From: Actinomycetes bacterium
Lineage (GTDB): Bacteria; Actinomycetota; Acidimicrobiia; Acidimicrobiales; Microtrichaceae
Direction of reading: 5' to 3'
Length of the DNA stretch: 10,007 nt
Assembly: GCA_023423475.1 (NCBI GenBank)
Contig: JAFAFN010000363.1
Span: 1 to 10,007 of the forward strand
Numbering within the stretch: the stretch's first letter is position 1; each line of letters begins with the position of its first letter. Both the position numbers and the translations under genes were made by a program. Under the pieces are notes generated by a model. The model did not search any database, was not told the DNA's origin, and saw nothing but the letters and a program-made list of their open reading frames with translations. Below are positions 6,741-10,007 of the stretch, piece after piece.

Positions 6741-8279
6741 TCAACGACAGGTGGCTGCCTTCGCCGGATCGGTCGGGACCACTCCGGGAGCGGTCGTGGT
6801 CGTGATGCCCGGCAGCGAGATCTCGGAGCCGCCGTCGCCGGTGGCCGCACCCGGATCGGTGGTCGAGCTCGCGTCGGTGGTCGACGGCGCATCGGTGGTC
6901 GAGGTGCCCTCTGTGGGATCGGTCGTCGTGGTCGCCGGCGGCAGCAGATCGGCCGGCAGCTGATCGACGGGGATCGCCTCGGTGCGCACCGTCCCGAAGT
7001 CCGAGCCGACCTCGAGCACGACGCGGGCACCCGGCAGGTCCTCGTCGAGGTCGAACTCCGGCACGATGTCGAGCTGGGTCGCGAGCAGGATCGCCGCCTC
7101 CCGACCGTTCGGGCCGTAGGTGATCGAGGTCCGCTCCTGGCGGGATCCGTCCTCGACGACCTCGGCGTCGAAGGCCGCGGCGTCGAGCTGACCGGCGATG
7201 CCGGCGAGCTCGTCCGCCCGACTGTCGGGACCGCTGACGTCGACGATGACGTTGCGGGGCTGCAGCGGTGCACCGGGATCGACGCCGCGGAACGGGACCA
7301 GCAGCGGTTCGGCCTCGTCCCACACGACGTCCTGGTAGGCGACGCCGCCACGCAGGCCGCCGACGGTCGGGACCTGGACCGACTCGAGTGAGTCCGGGTT
7401 GAACGACTGGAAGCTGCCCAGGAGGCTGACGATCGTGCCCACGTCGAGGGTCTCGTCGAGCGTCACCGACCCCGCCGCCGCGTTGACCACGCCGACCGCG
7501 GTGCTCGGGTTGCGAAGGCCCTTGTCGGCAGCGCGACGCAGTGCTCGCTTGATGAAGTCCTGCTGACGGGTGATGCGGCCGAGGTCACCGGTGCCGTCGG
7601 TGCGCCACCTGCCGTCCTCCTTGTACTCGAAGTGCCGCGAACGGGCGTACGCCAGCGCCTGGACCGGGTCGAGCATCCGACAGCCCGGCTCGACGACCTC
7701 GAGGCCGGTCTCCTTGTCACGCACCTCGGTGGCGAAGTACACCGGCACGCCGCCGAGCACCTCGACGAGGTCGCGGAAGGACTGGAAGTCGATCTCGACG
7801 TAGTTGTCGATCGGGATGCCGAAGTTCCGCTTGATGGTCCTGACCAGGTTCTTGGGGCCGTCCGCTCCGCTGATCGCGGTGTTGATGCGGTCCATGCCAC
7901 CGCCCGGCGAGATCGAGAGCCGGCTGTCGCGCGGGATGGAGAGCAACCGGACCGATCCGTCGCGGGGATCGACGCGCAGGATCATGACGACGTCCGCGAG
8001 CGTCCCGAGCTGCGAGCGTCCCTCGGTCACGGCGTCGCCCTCGGCGAGTCGCGCCGCGGAGTCGGTCCCGATGATGAGGAAGTTGCGGGGCTCGCTGACC
8101 TCGACCGGCGGGGACAGCGACGAGCCGACGTCGACGACCGGGATGCTCTCGTACTTCGTCCGCGCCGTGCTGAGCCCGTACGCGGCACCGAGGCACGCCA
8201 CCACGAGCAGCGAGTTGACACCCAGCAGGAGCCGCTGCGGCCAGGAGCGATGGGCGCGGCGTGCGCGGGTTCGTGCCAC
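6741..8279 (-). CDS. LCP (LytR-CpsA-Psr) family wall-polymer ligase with LytR_C domain
   Basis: LCP proteins sit in the membrane and transfer lipid-linked wall glycans to peptidoglycan, or in mycobacteria arabinogalactan to peptidoglycan. The 512-residue protein has a basic N-terminus, one membrane helix at about 16-36 and an LCP domain at about 65-250. Its core residues are present: Asp96 in LADVVMI, LLSIPRDSRL (Arg117, Asp118, Arg120), MDRINTA (Asp130, Arg131), DLVEVLGGVPV, ALAYARSRH (Arg213, Arg215) and DLGRITRQQDFI (Arg235, Arg238). A LytR_C-like domain follows at about 340-430 (RNVIVDVSG..AAILLATQL). The last ~65 residues form a Thr/Asp/Pro-rich tail. The frame remains open to 8585 over the divergent pabB gene, but the GTG at 8279 is chosen because it gives the normal basic-plus-membrane N-terminus and lies 6 nt after a TAnnnT box. 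It heads the polysaccharide operon. Confidence 0.94.
   Translation of the reverse strand: MARTRARRAHRSWPQRLLLGVNSLLVVACLGAAYGLSTARTKYESIPVVDVGSSLSPPVEVSEPRNFLIIGTDSAARLAEGDAVTEGRSQLGTLADVVMILRVDPRDGSVRLLSIPRDSRLSISPGGGMDRINTAISGADGPKNLVRTIKRNFGIPIDNYVEIDFQSFRDLVEVLGGVPVYFATEVRDKETGLEVVEPGCRMLDPVQALAYARSRHFEYKEDGRWRTDGTGDLGRITRQQDFIKRALRRAADKGLRNPSTAVGVVNAAAGSVTLDETLDVGTIVSLLGSFQSFNPDSLESVQVPTVGGLRGGVAYQDVVWDEAEPLLVPFRGVDPGAPLQPRNVIVDVSGPDSRADELAGIAGQLDAAAFDAEVVEDGSRQERTSITYGPNGREAAILLATQLDIVPEFDLDEDLPGARVVLEVGSDFGTVRTEAIPVDQLPADLLPPATTTTDPTEGTSTTDAPSTTDASSTTDPGAATGDGGSEISLPGITTTTAPGVVPTDPAKAATCR
6856..6909 (-). repeat. Three 18-bp tandem repeats in the Thr-rich tail of the LCP protein
   Basis: Plus-strand units at 6856-6873, 6874-6891 and 6892-6909 share the core tcggtggtcga and diverge at the last 7 bases. 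They encode GTSTTD, APSTTD and ASSTTD in the low-complexity tail. The in-frame unit makes the tail length easy to change. Confidence 0.8.
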
Positions 8280-8285
8280 GGGGCG

Positions 8286-8294
8286 AAGGTAGCA
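8286..8294 (-). promoter_or_regulatory. Extended -10 promoter for the LCP/polysaccharide operon, probably leaderless
   Basis: The minus strand reads TGCTACCTT, matching the extended -10 pattern TGnTAnnnT (TACCTT at 8291-8286). Only 6 nt (CGCCCC) separate it from the GTG at 8279, the spacing expected if transcription starts at the start codon. There is no Shine-Dalgarno before that GTG and no good -35 hexamer at 17-18 nt. Confidence 0.55.
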
Positions 8295-8302
8295 GCACAC
8301 AC

Positions 8303-8322
8303 CTGTGGCCCTGAGGTCACAG
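8303..8322. promoter_or_regulatory. Imperfect 20-bp palindrome between the divergent promoters, candidate operator
   Basis: The arms CTGTGGCC (8303-8310) and GGTCACAG (8315-8322) are complementary at 7 of 8 positions around the spacer ctga. The dyad covers the -35 area of the rightward promoter and its centre is about 33 bp upstream of the leftward start, so one bound protein could affect both. The TGTG...CACA ends recall CRP-family sites, but the half-site spacing is 2 bp longer than that consensus. The regulator is unknown. Confidence 0.4.
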
Positions 8323-8325
8323 CCG

Positions 8326-8331
8326 TACACT
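8326..8331 (+). promoter_or_regulatory. -10 box for the pabB-like gene
   Basis: TACACT fits the actinobacterial TAnnnT -10 pattern. A transcript starting 7 nt later would begin near A8339, which is in the pabB reading frame. No convincing -35 is seen; the palindrome at 8303-8322 occupies that area. Confidence 0.45.
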
Positions 8332-8443
8332 CCTGACCATCGTTTCAGCGAGCTCCGCCCCCGCGTTCCGGCCCCGCCGCCCCGACCGTCCCGCCACACC
8401 GCTCGCGGTCGTCGGCGGGCACGTCTGCACCGGGCTCCTCGAG

Positions 8444-9442
8444 GTGACCTCGGACCTGTCGGTGCTCGAGACGTCCGGGTTTTGGTCGGTGGTGCTGCCC
8501 TTCGAGGGCGACCCGGTCTGTGCCCGCTTCGAGTCGGTCCGTCCGGCTCGCCCGTGGCCCGGTGCCCGCTGGCTCGGCCCGGCACCCGAGGACTGGTCGA
8601 CGAGCATCAGCCGCGACGAGTTCATGGCATCGGTCGACACCATCCGCTCGCAGATCGCCGCGGGCGACGTCTACCAGGTGAACCTCACGCGTCGGCTGAG
8701 CGCGCCGCTCCCCGTCGCGCCGCCGGGGCGTTCTACCGACATCGCGGCCCTCGGCGCCGCGCTCGCGGTGGGCAATCCGGCTCCGTACTCGGCGGTGGTG
8801 CGGCTCCCGGACCACGGCATCGCCGTCGCGAGCGCCTCGCCCGAACGGTTCCTGCGACGCGACGGCGACGTGGTGAGCTCGTCGCCGATCAAGGGCACCG
8901 CCGCCACCGCCGACGGCTTCCTCGAGAAGGACCGTGCCGAGAACGTGATGATCGTCGACCTGGTCCGCAACGACCTCGGACGGGTCTGCGAGTGGGGTTC
9001 GGTGCGCGTGCCGGGACTGCTCGAGATCGAGCCGCACCCCGGCCTGCACCACCTGGTCAGCACCGTCGAGGGACGGCTGCGCCCGGGTGCGGGCTGGGCC
9101 GACCTGGTCGACGCCACGTTCCCACCGGGATCGGTCACCGGTGCGCCGAAGCTCGCAGCCCTCGAGTCGATCGCACGGCTCGAACCGGTCGGCCGAGGGC
9201 TGTACTGCGGAGCGATCGGCTGGGTCGACGCGGACCGGGGCTGTGGCGACCTGAACGTCGCGATCCGGACGTTCTGGATCGAGGACGACGCGCTCCACTT
9301 CGGCACCGGCGGCGGCATCACCTACGGGTCGGACCCGGCGGGCGAATGGGCCGAGACCGAGCTGAAGGCCCAACGTCTGCTGGCGGTGGCCTCGTCGTCC
9401 TCCGCCGACGGCATCCTCGACAAGGAGCATCACCATGCCTGA
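8444..9442 (+). CDS. pabB: Aminodeoxychorismate synthase component I (chorismate-binding family)
   Basis: Cytoplasmic enzyme that aminates chorismate to 4-amino-4-deoxychorismate for p-aminobenzoate and folate synthesis, using ammonia from a PabA-type glutaminase not seen here. From the GTG at 8444 it has 332 residues and consists almost entirely of the chorismate-binding domain. Motifs are IAAGDVYQVNLTRRL (71-85), ASPERFL (131-137), SSPIKGTA (146-153), EKDRAENVMIVDLVRNDLGRV (in the 161-181 region), FPPGSVTGAPK (226-236), GAIGW and FGTGGGITYGSDP (286-298). PIKGT with Lys150 is the mark of aminodeoxychorismate synthase; anthranilate synthases have PIAGT. The start is uncertain: no ribosome-binding site precedes 8444 and the open frame before it reads like the family's N-terminal strand, but has no ATG, GTG or TTG back to the stop at 8312. 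If translation starts at ATC 8339 the protein has 367 residues. It overlaps the next gene by 8 nt. Confidence 0.92.
   Translation: MTSDLSVLETSGFWSVVLPFEGDPVCARFESVRPARPWPGARWLGPAPEDWSTSISRDEFMASVDTIRSQIAAGDVYQVNLTRRLSAPLPVAPPGRSTDIAALGAALAVGNPAPYSAVVRLPDHGIAVASASPERFLRRDGDVVSSSPIKGTAATADGFLEKDRAENVMIVDLVRNDLGRVCEWGSVRVPGLLEIEPHPGLHHLVSTVEGRLRPGAGWADLVDATFPPGSVTGAPKLAALESIARLEPVGRGLYCGAIGWVDADRGCGDLNVAIRTFWIEDDALHFGTGGGITYGSDPAGEWAETELKAQRLLAVASSSSADGILDKEHHHA
9422..9427 (+). promoter_or_regulatory. Ribosome-binding site of the pabC-like gene
   Basis: A strong AAGGAG lies 7 nt before the ATG at 9435, inside the 3' end of the pabB-like gene. It fixes the start that overlaps the pabB stop. Confidence 0.75.
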
Positions 9443-10007
9443 CGCCGACACCCCCGAGCCCGGAGCGACCGACGCCGCGTCGTCCCCCGTGGTGTGGATC
9501 GACGGCGCGCTCCGGCCACCCGACGACGCGTGGCTCAAGTGGTCGGACCACGGATTCACCGTGGGCGACGGCGTCTTCGAGACGATCGAGCTCCGCCGTG
9601 GCGCAGCGTTCGCCCTGACCCGCCACCTCGACCGACTCGTTCGCAGCGCCGCCGGGCTGCGCCTGCCCGCACCGGATCGCGCCAACGTGCAGCAGGGCGT
9701 CGACGTCGTCGCCGCCGCCTGGGGCGACGAACCCGGCAGGCTGCGGATCACCTACACCGCAGGTGCGGCGCCCATGGGGTCCGAACGCGGCACCGAGGGC
9801 ACGACGCTGGTCATCGCCGCGTCCGAGATGACGGTGCGCACCGAGCCGACCGCGGTGATCGTGGTGCCGTTCACCCGCAACGAACGCGGCGCCCTCGTGG
9901 GGCTGAAGACCACGTCGTACGCCGAGAACGTGCTGGCGCTCGACCTCGCCCGCGCCGAGGGGGCGTCCGAGGCCCTCTTCGCCAACACCGCAGGGATGCT
10001 CTGCGAG
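9435..10007 (+). CDS. pabC: Class IV aminotransferase-fold PLP enzyme, probable aminodeoxychorismate lyase (3' end outside window)
   Basis: Fold-type IV PLP enzyme, likely splitting 4-amino-4-deoxychorismate into p-aminobenzoate and pyruvate. The first 191 residues are visible. The family entry motif reads WIDGAL (21-26), then SDHGFTVGDGVFETIEL (37-53) and TRHLDRL (62-68, Arg63). GRLRITYTAG (101-110) forms the domain-linking strand. The Schiff-base lysine is Lys158 in GLKTTSYAENVLA. The last visible residue, Glu191 in ANTAGMLCE, is at the position of the glutamate that contacts the pyridine nitrogen. Branched-chain and D-amino-acid aminotransferases share these motifs; the lyase role is inferred from its overlap with the pabB-like gene (start 9435, upstream stop 9440-9442) and strong own ribosome-binding site. 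The first ~17 residues are an acidic, Pro-rich extension not needed for the fold. Confidence 0.88.
   Translation, partial: MPDADTPEPGATDAASSPVVWIDGALRPPDDAWLKWSDHGFTVGDGVFETIELRRGAAFALTRHLDRLVRSAAGLRLPAPDRANVQQGVDVVAAAWGDEPGRLRITYTAGAAPMGSERGTEGTTLVIAASEMTVRTEPTAVIVVPFTRNERGALVGLKTTSYAENVLALDLARAEGASEALFANTAGMLCE

Noticed and set aside
5289..7391. Plus-strand open frame of 700 codons
   Set aside because: Antisense to ugd and the 3' half of the LCP gene, both certain from motifs. Composition is low-complexity Arg/Gly/Asp/His and no family pattern is visible.
8304..8321. CRP-type binding site in the divergent region
   Set aside because: The TGTG and CACA ends match, but 10 nt separate them instead of the 8 in the CRP consensus, so it is kept only as a generic candidate operator.
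8280..8585. N-terminal extension of the LCP protein over the divergent pabB-like gene
   Set aside because: It would lie antisense to pabB, and the GTG at 8279 already gives the typical basic segment plus membrane helix next to a -10 box.
8305..9618. Plus-strand frame of 437 codons overlapping the pabB-like gene
   Set aside because: It is frame-shifted relative to the chorismate-binding motifs and yields Arg/Pro/Gly-rich sequence without domain features. Its GTG at 8305 also lies upstream of the likely transcript start.

Overview
The window is GC-rich and actinobacterial in style: GTG starts, leaderless-type promoters with TAnnnT -10 boxes close to start codons, and secreted proteins with Thr/Pro/Asp-rich tails. 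The MGKAS..KK N-terminus, His-rich membrane protein and Thr-rich tails point to class Acidimicrobiia. That placement is inference from protein style, not from a marker gene. No rRNA, tRNA, CRISPR array, insertion sequence or phage gene was seen.

Seven genes on the minus strand run leftward from 8279 and probably form one long operon for a cell-envelope polysaccharide. In transcription order they are: an LCP (LytR-CpsA-Psr) ligase (8279-6741); UDP-glucose 6-dehydrogenase (6674-5391); three GT-B/GT4-type glycosyltransferases (5274-4144, 4119-2983, 2986-1748); an uncharacterised single-pass membrane protein with paired-histidine motifs (1648-839); and a GDP-mannose-pyrophosphorylase-like nucleotidyltransferase running off the left edge (832-<1). 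The dehydrogenase and nucleotidyltransferase would supply UDP-glucuronate and probably GDP-mannose. The glycosyltransferases would assemble a lipid-linked glycan, and the LCP protein would attach it to the wall. No flippase, polymerase or initiating phosphoglycosyltransferase lies in the window, so any such step is encoded elsewhere.

On the plus strand, a two-gene folate unit diverges from the operon: stand-alone aminodeoxychorismate synthase component I (pabB-like, PIKGT motif) and an overlapping class IV aminotransferase-fold protein (probable aminodeoxychorismate lyase, pabC-like) cut by the right edge. They convert chorismate to p-aminobenzoate; the glutaminase subunit is not here.

The short divergent region (8280-8338) holds two facing TAnnnT boxes with a 20-bp imperfect palindrome between them. 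The most unusual points are: a pabB frame with no ATG, GTG or TTG upstream of 8444 although the family-like sequence extends further upstream; three 14-bp tandem repeats between two glycosyltransferase genes that form a chain of GTGA stop/start overlaps; the unassigned His-rich membrane protein; and Thr-rich tails built from 18-bp DNA repeats in two exported proteins.
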